A stretch of DNA of 64,000 bases from Hyphomicrobium sp. (GTDB taxonomy: Bacteria > Pseudomonadota > Alphaproteobacteria > Rhizobiales > Hyphomicrobiaceae), in the NCBI GenBank assembly GCA_030148425.1, contig JASBTM010000014.1, positions 62,001-126,000 on the forward strand, given 5' to 3'. Position numbers and translations under genes: made by a program. The stretch's first letter is position 1, and every line of letters begins with the position of its first letter. The notes below the pieces were generated by a model that saw nothing but the letters and a program-made list of their open reading frames with translations, had not been told where the DNA came from and made no database searches. Below are positions 26,545 through 37,034 of this stretch, piece after piece.

Positions 26545-27699
26545 CTAGACGCGGGCCATCTGCATTTCACTGCGAAGCGGCAATTCGAGATCGCCATCGG
26601 GCAGCGGCGCGAAATAGCTGTCGATCACGCCGCCGATGATGTCTTCGTAGCGCTCCGGCGTCCATGCGGGCTTGTGATCCTTGTCACGCAGCATAGCGCG
26701 CACGCCCTCGTGGAAATCGTGATTTTCAAGGCATCGGACGCCGAGACGAAAATCCTCGATGAGGGTCTGGCGAATATCGAAGCCAAGCGCCGCCTGAATA
26801 TGGCGCAGCGTGATTTCCAGCGAAATCGGCGAACAGCGTCTCAATCCCGCAAGCGTTCTCGTCGCCCACTCCGAGCCTTTGGCATCGGCCCGCGCGAGCG
26901 AGCGGAATATCTTATCGAGCGTCGGCTCGGAAAAATGATCGAGGATATGGCTGCGTTCGGCCTGCAATTCGCCGGGGCCTTGCTTTTCATTCAGCCCGTC
27001 GAGAAGGGGATCGACTGGCTGCGCATCCCGCAGCTTGGAGAGGATCGCCTCAAAATGGGTTGACGAAATGCAATGGGTAACGAGCCTGAGCCATTGCGCA
27101 TCGGCACGGCCAATCGACCGGCCAGTCAATCCGAGATAAAGTCCCATGGGCCACGGCATTTTCGCGAGGACTCGGGCGATGCCGACATCGGGGAATAGTC
27201 CAATCTTCGTCTCGGGCATGGCCCATTTGAAATTCTCGCCCGCGATGCGGTGGGTATTGAAGGCCGAAAGCCCCGCACCCGAGCCCATGCATAGCCCGTC
27301 AATGAAGGATACTGTCGGCTTCGAGAAGCATTCGAGCAGCCAGTTCAACGAATATTCGTCTCGTAAATATCTCTTCGCAGTTTCGATATCGGACTTCGCG
27401 GCGTCGGACAGCGCTACGACATCGCCGCCGGCACAGAATGCCTTCGGGCTGCTCGATACGAGTGCAACGATGTAGACATCGGGATTGCGCGCGACACGCG
27501 GGATCGCCGTGCTCAACGCCTGGCACATTTCGTTGTCGAGCGCATTGAGTGCATACGGACGATCAAGCGTAAAGGTTTGCAGAGCCTGCGATTGGGCCGC
27601 AATAATCTTTAATGGCCGCACCGCTGGCGCCGTGTTGAGGTCAGTGTTGTGTTCGTTCACGGCAAACTCGATCAATCTCGCCACTTCGCTTCGACTCAA
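26545..27699 (-). CDS. Enoyl-CoA hydratase/isomerase family protein, 3-hydroxyisobutyryl-CoA hydrolase-like
   Basis: Up to 384 residues. SSPKAFCAGGDVVALS (oxyanion hole), SFIDGLCMGSGAGLS and AMPETKIGLFPDVGIARVLAKM match the HIBCH group rather than plain crotonases. HIBCH hydrolyses 3-hydroxyisobutyryl-CoA in valine degradation, upstream of MmsA chemistry. The frame opens with TTG at 27699; the family usually begins about 25-35 residues later (near LKIIAAQSQ), where GTG codons are available, so the true start is uncertain. Confidence 0.8.
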   Translation of the reverse strand: MSRSEVARLIEFAVNEHNTDLNTAPAVRPLKIIAAQSQALQTFTLDRPYALNALDNEMCQALSTAIPRVARNPDVYIVALVSSSPKAFCAGGDVVALSDAAKSDIETAKRYLRDEYSLNWLLECFSKPTVSFIDGLCMGSGAGLSAFNTHRIAGENFKWAMPETKIGLFPDVGIARVLAKMPWPMGLYLGLTGRSIGRADAQWLRLVTHCISSTHFEAILSKLRDAQPVDPLLDGLNEKQGPGELQAERSHILDHFSEPTLDKIFRSLARADAKGSEWATRTLAGLRRCSPISLEITLRHIQAALGFDIRQTLIEDFRLGVRCLENHDFHEGVRAMLRDKDHKPAWTPERYEDIIGGVIDSYFAPLPDGDLELPLRSEMQMARV

Positions 27700-27942
27700 A
27701 GATGCTATGCCCCGTTTCGATCTCGGCCGCCAGATTTTGCGTCGATAGAGCGCATTTCAATTTTTGCAGCGATTTCCCCCGCTTGGAGTGACAGACCGGC
27801 AACGCGATCGGCTTGGCCTATCGCGCAAATTCTGCAATTATCAATGCTGCGTGGTCACTTGGGGGCATCGGGTCACGTTTCATGCAGGTGTTGCAATTTG
27901 CGCTCCCTCATATTCGGCCGTTCGCGAGGGACTTCCCACACA

Positions 27943-29073
27943 ATGATTGCGTTACCGCGCGATGGCAACTTTGGCCGGCATACAAATTCCCAATGTGGGG
28001 CGCGCGCAGCCGCGCTGATCGCCACGCTCGCGCTCTGTTTCGTTGCCACAAACGCGATGGCGGTCACTAAGAAACATCGTGAGCAAACAAGCCAACCTAC
28101 GGCCCCCGCCGCAAATACCGGCGCCGTCAGCGCACCGGCACCCTCTGTCGATCCCGGCAAAACGCCCGCGGCGCCTGCCGATTCCGTGAAGCCCGCCGCG
28201 ACATGGACAGCCGCCGAAATCGCGGACGCCCGCGCCCGCTGCAGCGTCATCCTTCAGCGCGTCCATGCTATGGCGGTGCCACACGAGCCGATCCGCGAAG
28301 GGGCATGCGGAGCCCCTGCTCCCGTCGAATTGATCAGCATTGGGAAAAATCCTGAAGTTGCGCTCTCCCCTCCGGCCATCGTGCGCTGCGACCTCATCGA
28401 GCCGCTCGTGACATGGTTCGAAAAAGACGTGCAGCCGCTGGCGCGAAAGCATCTCAAATCCGAGATCGTCCGGATCGAGACCATGAGTTCGTACTCCTGC
28501 CGTAACGCCTACGGGCGCAAGGGCACAAAGCTCAGCGAGCACGGCCTCGCAAATGCTCTCGACATCGGAGGGTTCATCACGGCCTCGGCCAAAATGGCCG
28601 AAGTGCTCGACGACTGGGGCAAGCCGGAACGCGAGGTTCTGGCCGAGGCGGCAGCACGAAAGCAAGCCGCCGAAGACGCCGCAAAGAAGACCGCTGAGGC
28701 GGGCGTTGCGGGCAATCCCGCGCAAGGCCCGCTGCCATCCGCGCTCCCTTCATCGGGCGCCGGCGCGGCGGTCGCGGGGCTTGCGCGCACAACGATCATC
28801 GATGGCTTGCCGAATGGCCAAGTCGTCGCTGCCAACGCTCCCATCGGCGATGCGAGCCGGCTCGGCGGTCCCGCAGTAAAAAGCGAACTGACTTCATTCG
28901 GTGGTCGCGCCTTAGACAATCCGGATCCCAAGATGCGAGCATTCCTGCATGACGCGCATCAAGCCGCGTGCCGCATTTTCGGTACCACGCTTGGGCCGGA
29001 AGCCAACGCGGCCCATCGCAACCATTTTCACATCGACATGGCCGAGCGGAAGTTCGCCAAGATCTGCGATTAG
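27943..29073 (+). CDS. Extensin-like C-terminal domain exported protein
   Basis: 376 residues: a signal peptide (about 20-40, AALIATLALCFVATNAMA), a proline/alanine-rich linker, and an extensin-like C-terminal domain (about 95-376). The domain carries CRNAYGR...SEHGLANALDIGGF and NHFHIDM, a His/Asp set resembling D,D-peptidase-type metal sites, and an alanine/glycine-rich insert near residues 215-300. The cysteines at the C-terminus (ACRIFGT, KICD) probably pair. Such proteins are common in Alphaproteobacteria and are presumed to act on the cell wall. GAGGGA lies 13-18 bases before ATG 27943. Confidence 0.8.
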   Translation: MIALPRDGNFGRHTNSQCGARAAALIATLALCFVATNAMAVTKKHREQTSQPTAPAANTGAVSAPAPSVDPGKTPAAPADSVKPAATWTAAEIADARARCSVILQRVHAMAVPHEPIREGACGAPAPVELISIGKNPEVALSPPAIVRCDLIEPLVTWFEKDVQPLARKHLKSEIVRIETMSSYSCRNAYGRKGTKLSEHGLANALDIGGFITASAKMAEVLDDWGKPEREVLAEAAARKQAAEDAAKKTAEAGVAGNPAQGPLPSALPSSGAGAAVAGLARTTIIDGLPNGQVVAANAPIGDASRLGGPAVKSELTSFGGRALDNPDPKMRAFLHDAHQAACRIFGTTLGPEANAAHRNHFHIDMAERKFAKICD

Positions 29074-29207
29074 CCGCCTTTCTGCGGGATAGGAAAGGTA
29101 GTCCTCTCTCGCCAGCGAGGAAAATGGATAACTGGTCTGCATCGCACTGCTTGCGCACCGGGCCGAGCCGTGCCCATTGTCGGCGCGATTTCGGCCTACC
29201 GAAATAG

Positions 29208-30275
<1,068 letters not shown>

Positions 30276-30282
30276 CTAAACC

Positions 30283-30327
30283 TCATTCGTTCTCATCCTC
30301 GGCTTCATGCCGAGGATGACAAATGAG
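30283..30327. terminator. Palindrome between hemB and the DUF2155 gene
   Basis: TCATCCTCGGC (30293-30303) and GCCGAGGATGA (30309-30319) pair perfectly around TTCAT, extended by CTCATT/AATGAG. The core shares CATCCTCG/CGAGGATG with the ends of the 150-base elements, so it may be a relic of that family now serving as a convergent terminator. Confidence 0.55.
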
Positions 30328-30351
30328 AAGCGTCGAGGCTGAAGCCAGATT

Positions 30352-30927
30352 TTAGCGCCTGACGCGGCGACGGAAGTCCTGATCGGGCGGGATTTGATCG
30401 GCAGCAGCCGGGGCGCCTGGGACAGCTCCGGCGGTATCAGCGCCGCCGCTATCGGACGGTGCGACCGTGCCGGCATTCGGATTATCTTCAGCGATCGTCC
30501 GGCTCGGCTTATCGCAATGGTTCAGCCAGACGTCGTAGGTTGGATGTTCGAGACCGTAGATGCCGGGGCTCTCGGCGAACATCCAGCCCGTAAAGATGCG
30601 TTTTTCAGAACCATCGAGCTGCGTCTCGTCGATTTCGACGAACGTCGTGGTCTTCGGCTCATCGGTCGGCGGGCGCGAATAACAGGCGCGCGGCGTAATC
30701 TTGAGCGCGCCGAACGTCGCCGTGGTGTTGAGAGGAATTTCGACCTTCGAGATGTGCGCCGTCACCTTATCGAGCGCGGAAAAGACGGCGACTTGGTTTT
30801 CGATGCGGTCAGCGGATGCGGGCGACACCATCGCGACGACGAACCCAGCGCAGAAAAATACTGCGGAGGCGAACAGGTGCGCACGGCGACGCGCCTTCCT
30901 GCGGCGCGCGATATGATCGGACGGCAT
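30352..30927 (-). CDS. DUF2155 domain exported protein
   Basis: 191 residues. A basic N-terminus and signal peptide (about 15-40, LFASAVFFCAGFVVAMVSPASA) lead to a domain with VFSALDKVTAHISKVEIPLN, LKITPRACYSRPPTDEPKTTTFVEID and KRIFTGWMFAESPGIYGLEHPTYDVWLNHC, the signature of DUF2155. In Alphaproteobacteria this protein regularly follows the NDUFA12-like gene, as here. Its function is not known; it may be periplasmic. The ATG at 30927 is chosen because the leader starts there. Confidence 0.85.
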   Translation of the reverse strand: MPSDHIARRRKARRRAHLFASAVFFCAGFVVAMVSPASADRIENQVAVFSALDKVTAHISKVEIPLNTTATFGALKITPRACYSRPPTDEPKTTTFVEIDETQLDGSEKRIFTGWMFAESPGIYGLEHPTYDVWLNHCDKPSRTIAEDNPNAGTVAPSDSGGADTAGAVPGAPAAADQIPPDQDFRRRVRR

Positions 30928-31019
30928 CTGTCTCAATTGCAAAAATCCATTCCCCAGAGGCGCGCCGCGACGCCCCGCCCGATTGCTCGCGAAAACGGGC
31001 GATTTTTCGTTCGGCCGGA

Positions 31020-31418
31020 TTAATTCGGTTTCCAGGCCTTGTAGTCGCTCGACGATTTGGCCCTTTCGCCTGTGCCGAGGATCGATCCCTTCGGACGATA
31101 GGCGCGTGAGGTGCCCGTCATGTTCATCTGATGCGGCTTCTGCCACGGGCGCGGATGATAGCGCTCTTCCGTCGGCGGCGTGTCGACCGTGTAATGCAGC
31201 CAGCCGTGCCATTCGGGCGGCACCTGGCTCGCCTCGGAGAGTTTCGGATAGATGACCCAACGCGCAGGAACGCCCAACGGCCCGACGCCGCTGCGCTGCA
31301 CGTAATAGCGGTTTCCAAACTGGTCCTCGCCCAGGAACTTGCCTTTGCGCCACGTAAACAAACGCGTTCCCCAGGTGTTGCCGCCCCACCAGCTGAAGAT
31401 CTCGCTGAACAAGCTCAT
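31020..31418 (-). CDS. NDUFA12-like NADH:ubiquinone oxidoreductase accessory subunit
   Basis: 132 residues. FTWRKGKFLGEDQFGNRYYVQRSG, RWVIYPKLSEASQVPPEWHGWLHY and the C-terminal YRPKGSILGTGER are the features of the NDUFA12 (B17.2) family, an accessory subunit of complex I in Alphaproteobacteria and mitochondria. It acts at the membrane-facing peripheral arm. No nuo operon is in the window, which is normal since the gene is usually separate. Confidence 0.92.
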   Translation of the reverse strand: MSLFSEIFSWWGGNTWGTRLFTWRKGKFLGEDQFGNRYYVQRSGVGPLGVPARWVIYPKLSEASQVPPEWHGWLHYTVDTPPTEERYHPRPWQKPHQMNMTGTSRAYRPKGSILGTGERAKSSSDYKAWKPN

Positions 31419-31660
31419 GTCCGGACATCCTTTTCCGCCGCCACCCGCTCACGAATTAGCTGTTCTTCGGCGCTGATGTCCAGACGTCAGTGAGCCGATG
31501 CCGTTACGCAACAGACATGAGACGGAATCGCACTAAAACTGGAAGGGGGTGCCGGGAAAGGGCTTCATACAGCGCCTTCCACACCGCGCGGGACACGCTT
31601 CCCGATGCGAAACCCAACCAAATCGGGCCGAAACCGGGCTTCCTACGAAAGTTGTCCACA

Positions 31661-31676
31661 CTACCAGATCTAGTGT
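31661..31676. promoter_or_regulatory. Candidate NrdR box 1
   Basis: CTACCAGATCTAGTGT matches the NrdR consensus ACACTATATATAGTGT at 11 of 16 positions, with a perfect right half-site TAGTGT. It is paired with box 2 at a start-to-start distance of 31 bases, the three-turn spacing known for NrdR sites. Confidence 0.5.
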
Positions 31677-31691
31677 CGGTTGCGCCTGCCA

Positions 31692-31707
31692 CCACAATAT
31701 CTATCTA
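31692..31707. promoter_or_regulatory. Candidate NrdR box 2
   Basis: CCACAATATCTATCTA matches the consensus at 9 of 16 positions, with the left half (CAC-ATAT) best kept. Its spacing from box 1 is the main support. Confidence 0.45.
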
Positions 31708-32067
31708 TGACAGCCCGTTCGAATCGCCTACGGTGGTGACTGTGCGGCAATCGTGCGACGCCCTCGGTGGGGACTGTGGACGGCACAGATTGCAGCATTG
31801 AGACCAACCGTTTCAGTTCACGTAGCGCACGAGCACCTCGTCGCCATCAGACACTTCTGGTCGGCAAAACGTCGGCGGATCGCGGTTATCGACCGTGTTC
31901 GCTGATGCGGGAAAGTGTGCGCCTCGCGGCTAAGTTCCAAAGTGCGTTTGTATTGCGTTTCGATCCGCCGAAACCGCCGGGGTGCAGGGCCCGGTGCTGA
32001 GGCGTCCAAATCACATACGACAGGCGGCCGAAGAGCTGCTTGTCGCGCAATTCGGGGGCACTTCCAC

Positions 32068-35000
32068 ATGAAGATCACGCGGCGTTTCACCCAGGCCGGT
32101 CTTTCGCCTTACGCTTCGATCCCGTTCCGGCGTGCGACGTCAGAAATCAAGAACCCCGATGGTTCGGTGGTTTTCCGTCTCGACGGTTTCGATGTTCCCG
32201 AGCAATTCAGTCAGGTTGCAGCTGACATCCTGGCACAGAAATACTTCCGCAAGGCAGGCGTCGCGCGCCGCCTGAAGCGGTGTGAAGAAACGCAGGTTCC
32301 TTCTTGGCTCTGGCGATCCGCCCCGGATGACGTCGCTCTCGCCGAGTTGCCTGAGAACGAGCGTTTCGGCGGCGAGATCGACGCGCGCCAAGTCTTCGAC
32401 CGTCTCGCCGGCACCTGGACCTATTGGGGCTGGAAGGGCGGATACTTCTCGTCGGAAGAAGACGCGCAGGCGTTCTTCGACGAGATGCGCTACATGCTGG
32501 CGATGCAGATGGCGGCTCCGAACTCGCCGCAGTGGTTCAACACCGGCCTGCATTGGGCTTACGGCATCGACGGCCCCGGCCAGGGCCACATGTACGTCGA
32601 TTATCAGACGGGCGAACTCGTCAACTCGTCATCGGCTTACGAACATCCGCAGCCGCACGCCTGCTTCATTCAGTCGGTTGCCGACGACCTCGTCAACGAG
32701 GGGGGCATCATGGATCTCTGGGTCCGCGAGGCGCGCCTCTTCAAGTATGGCTCGGGCACGGGCTCGAATTTCTCGTCGCTCCGCGGCGTCAATGAAAAAC
32801 TGTCGGGCGGCGGACGCTCGTCGGGCCTGATGAGCTTCCTCAAGATCGGCGACCGTGCGGCGGGCGCCATCAAGTCCGGCGGCACGACGCGGCGCGCGGC
32901 GAAGATGGTCGTCGTCGACGTCGATCACCCGGATATCGAGGAATACATCGGTTGGAAGGTGAAGGAAGAGCAGAAGGTTGCCGCTCTCGTCACCGGCTCC
33001 AAGATCTGCCAGAAGCGCCTCAAGGCCGTGATGAAGGCCTGCGTGAACTGCGAAGCCGAAGGCGATGCCTGCTTCGAGCCGACAAAAAACCCGAAGCTCA
33101 AGATCGCGATCCGCGAAGCCAAGCGCGACGGCGTTCCGCAGAATTACATCCTGCGCGTCGTCCAGTTCGCCAAGCAGGGCTACAAGGAAATCGAGTTCGA
33201 TACCTACGACACCGACTGGGATAGCGAAGCTTACCTGACGGTGGCTGGCCAGAATTCGAATAACTCCGTCCGCGTGACGGACGAATTCCTGAACGCCGTT
33301 GTCGAAGACAAGGATTGGAAGCTTCTCTCGCGCCTTGGCAACAAGGTGACGAAGACGATCCGCGCCAAGGATCTCTGGGAACAGATTGGTTTCGCGGCGT
33401 GGGCTTCGGCCGATCCCGGCATCCAGTTCCACACTACGATCAACGACTGGCACACGTGCCCGCAGTCCGGACCGATCCGCGCGTCGAACCCCTGCTCGGA
33501 ATACATGTTCCTCGACGATACGGCGTGCAATCTTGCGTCGCTCAACCTCCTGCGCTTCCGCCGCGAGGATAAGTCGTTCGACATCGAAGCCTACGAGCAT
33601 GGCTGCCGCCTTTGGACGATCGTGCTCGAAATTTCGGTGCTGATGGCGCAGTTTCCGTCGCGGGAGATCGCGGAGCTTAGCTATCGCTATCGCACGCTAG
33701 GCCTCGGCTTCGCGAACATCGGCGGCTTGCTGATGTCGTCGGGCATTCCCTATGACTCCGAAGAAGGCCGGGCGATCTGCGGCGCCATCTCGGCGATCAT
33801 GACGGGTGTTTCCTACGCGACGAGCGCGGAGATGGCGGCCGAGCTCGGCACCTTCCCCGGCTACGCGCCGAACGCGCAGGACATGCTGCGCGTCATGCGC
33901 AACCATCGCCGCGCGGCTCACGGTGAAGCTGAGTTCTACGAGAAGCTTTCGGTTGCTCCCGTTCCGCTCGATCACGATGCGCTGACCGATGCGCGCCTCG
34001 GCGACGCCGCGAAGCGTGCCTGGGACCGAGCCCTCGAGCTTGGCCAGGAGCACGGCTATCGCAACGCTCAGGCAACCGTCGTCGCGCCGACCGGCACGAT
34101 CGGCCTTGTCATGGACTGCGATACGACCGGCATCGAGCCCGACTTCGCGCTCGTGAAGTTCAAGAAGCTCGCGGGCGGCGGCTACTTCAAGATCATCAAC
34201 CAGTCGGTGCCCGAAGCGCTGCGTGCGCTCGGCTATCGCGAAAGCCAGATCGCGGAAATGGAAGTCTACGCTGTGGGCCACGGCTCGCTGGCGCAGGCGC
34301 CCGCCATCAACACCGCGACGCTGAAAGCCAAGGGCTTCACCGATGAAGCTCTGGCGAAGATCGAGAAGGGTCTTGGCACCGCGTTCGACATCAAGTTCGT
34401 GTTCAACCGCTGGACGCTCGGCGACGATTTCCTGACCGGCAAACTCGGCGTTCCCGCCGACAAGCTCACAGATCCGTCGTTCGATCTCTTCGCTCACCTC
34501 GGCTTCTCGAAGAAAGACGTCGATGCCGCGAACGAGCACGTCTGCGGAGCGATGACGCTGGAAGGTGCGCCGCACATCAAGGCTGAGCATCTGCCGGTGT
34601 TCGACTGCGCCAACGCCTGCGGTAAGAAGGGCAAGCGCTATCTCTCGGTCGAGAGCCACATCCGCATGATGGCGGCGTCGCAGCCGTTCATCTCGGGCGC
34701 GATCTCGAAGACGATCAACATGCCGAACGACGCGACGGTCGAGGACTGCAAGCAGTCGTACATGCTGTCGTGGAAGCTCGCGCTCAAAGCCAACGCGCTC
34801 TATCGCGACGGCTCGAAGCTGTCGCAGCCACTCAACAGTCAGATCCTCGGCAGCGATGACGACGAGGCTCTGGACGCGGCCGAGACGCTGATGAGCCAGC
34901 CGCTCGCGGCGCGGACGGCGACGATCACCGAAAAGATCGTCGAGAAAATCGTCGAGCGCGTCGTCTACGTCGAACGGGAAAAAGCCAACGGCCGCGATAA

Positions 35001-35838
35001 GCTGCCGGGGCGGCGCAAGGGCTACACGCAGAAAGCCGCGGTCGGCGGGCATAAAGTGTATCTGCGCACGGGCGAATACGACGACGGGCGCGTCGGCGAG
35101 ATCTTCATCGACATGCACAAGGAAGGCGCTGCCTTCCGGTCGCTGATGAACAACTTCGCCATCGCGATTTCGCTCGGCCTGCAGTACGGCGTGCCGCTGG
35201 AAGAGTACGTGGAGGCCTTCACCTTCACACGCTTCGAACCCGCCGGCCTCGTGCAGGGTAACGAGACGATCAAGAACGCGACGTCGATCCTCGACTACAT
35301 CTTCCGCGAGCTGGCCGTGTCGTATCTTGGGCGTCACGATCTCGCCCACGTCGACCCGCGCGAGATCGTCGGCGAGACGGGGCTTGGCTCCAGCGACGAT
35401 GCGACCGACGAGCAGTTGGCGTTCGATCTGCCGGAGAGCGTGACGAAGATGGTGTCGAAGGGCCTCGTTCGCGGCGCGCCGGTCGTTCGCCTCGCGAGCC
35501 GGACGACGACAACGAATGTGCAGGGACAGGGTCCGAAGGCGTCGTCGCTCGGCGCGGCGGCGGTTCAGAGCACGAGCTACGATGTGTCATCGCGGTACGT
35601 CGAACAGACGCTGACGCATGGCGCGAACGCGCTTGCGGTGGCCAGCGAGGAGATGCAGGCAGCGGTGTCGTCGTCGCCCGTTCTGACGAAGTCGGAGCTT
35701 TACAAGCAGCGTGTCTCGGAAGCGAAGCTTCGCGGCTACGAAGGCGTCTCCTGCAGCGAATGCCACAACTTCACGATGGTGCGGAACGGTACGTGCTTGA
35801 AGTGCGATACGTGCGGCTCAACGAGCGGGTGCAGTTGA
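32068..35838 (+). CDS. nrdJ: Vitamin B12-dependent (class II) ribonucleoside-diphosphate reductase
   Basis: 1256 residues, normal for the large alphaproteobacterial NrdJ. It reduces ribonucleotides to deoxyribonucleotides with adenosylcobalamin, without oxygen dependence. [12 protein letters not shown] (substrate site), the N-x-C-x-E catalytic triad in SNPCSEYMF (N474, C476, E478), APTGTIG, and a C-terminal TSCPD-like region are present; the tail ends in a zinc-ribbon-like cysteine cluster (CSEC ... CLKCDTCG). The start [15 protein letters not shown] at 32068 matches the family; the frame is open to 31915. It is single, with no NrdE/NrdA gene in the window. Confidence 0.95.
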   Translation: MKITRRFTQAGLSPYASIPFRRATSEIKNPDGSVVFRLDGFDVPEQFSQVAADILAQKYFRKAGVARRLKRCEETQVPSWLWRSAPDDVALAELPENERFGGEIDARQVFDRLAGTWTYWGWKGGYFSSEEDAQAFFDEMRYMLAMQMAAPNSPQWFNTGLHWAYGIDGPGQGHMYVDYQTGELVNSSSAYEHPQPHACFIQSVADDLVNEGGIMDLWVREARLFKYGSGTGSNFSSLRGVNEKLSGGGRSSGLMSFLKIGDRAAGAIKSGGTTRRAAKMVVVDVDHPDIEEYIGWKVKEEQKVAALVTGSKICQKRLKAVMKACVNCEAEGDACFEPTKNPKLKIAIREAKRDGVPQNYILRVVQFAKQGYKEIEFDTYDTDWDSEAYLTVAGQNSNNSVRVTDEFLNAVVEDKDWKLLSRLGNKVTKTIRAKDLWEQIGFAAWASADPGIQFHTTINDWHTCPQSGPIRASNPCSEYMFLDDTACNLASLNLLRFRREDKSFDIEAYEHGCRLWTIVLEISVLMAQFPSREIAELSYRYRTLGLGFANIGGLLMSSGIPYDSEEGRAICGAISAIMTGVSYATSAEMAAELGTFPGYAPNAQDMLRVMRNHRRAAHGEAEFYEKLSVAPVPLDHDALTDARLGDAAKRAWDRALELGQEHGYRNAQATVVAPTGTIGLVMDCDTTGIEPDFALVKFKKLAGGGYFKIINQSVPEALRALGYRESQIAEMEVYAVGHGSLAQAPAINTATLKAKGFTDEALAKIEKGLGTAFDIKFVFNRWTLGDDFLTGKLGVPADKLTDPSFDLFAHLGFSKKDVDAANEHVCGAMTLEGAPHIKAEHLPVFDCANACGKKGKRYLSVESHIRMMAASQPFISGAISKTINMPNDATVEDCKQSYMLSWKLALKANALYRDGSKLSQPLNSQILGSDDDEALDAAETLMSQPLAARTATITEKIVEKIVERVVYVEREKANGRDKLPGRRKGYTQKAAVGGHKVYLRTGEYDDGRVGEIFIDMHKEGAAFRSLMNNFAIAISLGLQYGVPLEEYVEAFTFTRFEPAGLVQGNETIKNATSILDYIFRELAVSYLGRHDLAHVDPREIVGETGLGSSDDATDEQLAFDLPESVTKMVSKGLVRGAPVVRLASRTTTTNVQGQGPKASSLGAAAVQSTSYDVSSRYVEQTLTHGANALAVASEEMQAAVSSSPVLTKSELYKQRVSEAKLRGYEGVSCSECHNFTMVRNGTCLKCDTCGSTSGCS

Positions 35839-35851
35839 GGACGCCAGAAAG

Positions 35852-35876
35852 GCGGCGGCCAATGAGAGGCCGCCGC
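35852..35876 (+). terminator. Hairpin after nrdJ
   Basis: GCGGCGGCC (35852-35860) and GGCCGCCGC (35868-35876) form a perfect stem with a 7-base loop. There is no clear T-run, only TAGACTCTC. Confidence 0.45.
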
Positions 35877-35914
35877 TAGACTCTCGCCGAATTCGCGAGC
35901 ACATACTCAGCGCA

Positions 35915-36697
35915 ATGGCAAAAAAAATCTCCCCTCCCAAAATCTGGACGCCTACCGCCGAGGACGTAATCAAGATCCATTGCGATCTTACGAAGTTGTT
36001 TGAGCGCGAGAGCGATCCTATTTCTCCGCCTGGAGTAAAAAATAGAGGACTGCTCGAATCTGCTTGCGGGCGGCCGTTAGCTAGCTTTGCGGGAATTGAG
36101 AAGTATCAATCTCTCGTTCTCAAGCTTGCTGCGCTCACCCAGTCCATTACGAAAAATCATCCTTTTCATAACGGGAACAAGCGAACGGCGCTCGCCACCT
36201 TGCTCGTGGCTCTTTATCGAAACTCGCTATGCTTGAAGACTGATGTTTCCGACGATGGTGTGTTTAATTTTATTGTAGCAGTAACTGCAGATGAATATCC
36301 TCAGAAAAATCATGACCTCGATGCCGACCGAATAGTTCATGAAATCGCCTGGTGGATTAGAAGAAACACAGAATCATACAAGTACACGCTCGGAACGATA
36401 CGAGTGTCTGAATTTATAGAGCGATGCAAACAGGCGGGAATGCTTTGCAAGACATCCAATGGGGGGCACATAATAATGAACCCCATAGCGGCCAAAGATG
36501 GCAAACAAAAAAGCATAAAAATATCCGCATCGACCCGCCAACTGAACGGACCTGCCGCCGCCGCATTCATACGCAAGTTGGGGCTCAACGCCGCTAACTC
36601 CGGTATCGACAGTAACGAGTTCTATGATGGGATGAGTCAAGAGCGGCAGCAAATTCACCGCTTTATCGTAGCACTTCGACGTCTGGCTAGAACTTAG
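35915..36697 (+). CDS. Doc/Fic-family protein fused to a HicA-like C-terminal domain
   Basis: 260 residues. Residues 10-150 are a death-on-curing (Doc) domain with the Fic motif HPFHNGNKRTA at 82-92, where H82 is the catalytic histidine; Doc phosphorylates EF-Tu in phage P1. From about 158 to 225 the protein looks like HicA: VSEFIERCKQAGMLCKTS, a GGH (H185) at the HicA GSHH position, and GPAAAAFIRKLGL as in the HicA C-terminal helix. Base composition is clearly more AT-rich than its neighbours, a sign of transfer. No antitoxin frame is seen on either side (77 bases to nrdJ; a repeat element downstream). The HicA assignment is by eye. Confidence 0.75.
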   Translation: MAKKISPPKIWTPTAEDVIKIHCDLTKLFERESDPISPPGVKNRGLLESACGRPLASFAGIEKYQSLVLKLAALTQSITKNHPFHNGNKRTALATLLVALYRNSLCLKTDVSDDGVFNFIVAVTADEYPQKNHDLDADRIVHEIAWWIRRNTESYKYTLGTIRVSEFIERCKQAGMLCKTSNGGHIIMNPIAAKDGKQKSIKISASTRQLNGPAAAAFIRKLGLNAANSGIDSNEFYDGMSQERQQIHRFIVALRRLART

Positions 36698-36705
36698 CTT
36701 TATCA

Positions 36706-36857
36706 CGTCATCCTCGAATGCGTGACCACAGAGATGCACGCGTTCGGGGATCCAGCATGAGACTCGCCGCAGACGTCCGCATTCCTTTTGCGCCTTCGGC
36801 AAGTTTTATGCTGGATCCCCGCGCGGGTTCGCGATGCTCACTTGCGCGAGGATGACG
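36706..36857. repeat. 152-base dispersed element with terminal inverted repeats, copy B
   Basis: CGTCATCCTCG at 36706 and CGAGGATGACG ending at 36857 match copy A (6295-6442). An inner pair CGGGGATCCAGCAT (36745-36758) and ATGCTGGATCCCCG (36808-36821) can fold the whole unit. GACTCGCCGCAGACG matches an internal block of copy A. It starts nine bases after the doc-like stop codon. Confidence 0.75.
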
Positions 36858-36941
36858 AGTGATGAAGACGGCCGACTGCCCTCACAAAATAGGCAGCCGC
36901 GCATCGCTATATTCTCCTTCCAAGAATCAACCCGCCCGAAA

Positions 36942-36974
36942 CCGCTCTCCGGAGATGCGAGCTACGGAGAGCGG
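36942..36974 (-). terminator. Hairpin downstream of the lysine-rich protein gene
   Basis: CCGCTCTCCG (36942-36951) pairs perfectly with CGGAGAGCGG (36965-36974); on the - strand TTTCGGG follows. A second inverted repeat, TTCTCGAT/ATCGAGAA (36999-37006, 37017-37024), lies nearer the stop. Confidence 0.45.
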
Positions 36975-37034
36975 CTTCGAGCGGGTGCGGGCGCGAGGTT
37001 CTCGATCGTCCCCCCAATCGAGAACGTCTTCGCC

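Larger units (their letters stand above)
31419..32067 (+). promoter_or_regulatory. 650-base leader region upstream of nrdJ
   Basis: No convincing gene lies in this gap. It contains two candidate NrdR boxes, and an imperfect direct repeat (GGTGGTGACTGTG near 31730 and GGTGGGGACTGTG near 31770). About 360 bases separate the boxes from the nrdJ start, so a long untranslated leader is possible. I looked for a cobalamin riboswitch and did not recognise its conserved B12 box. Confidence 0.5.

Noticed and set aside
31490..31801. A 103-residue plus-strand frame before nrdJ
   Set aside because: No ribosome-binding site or recognisable domain, and it covers the candidate NrdR boxes.
31540..32067. Cobalamin riboswitch before nrdJ
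   Set aside because: A GGTGCC near 31555 was suggestive, but the conserved B12 box and GCCACTG segment were not found.
33697..35349. A 550-residue minus-strand frame inside nrdJ
   Set aside because: Antisense to a highly conserved reductase; arginine-rich shadow.
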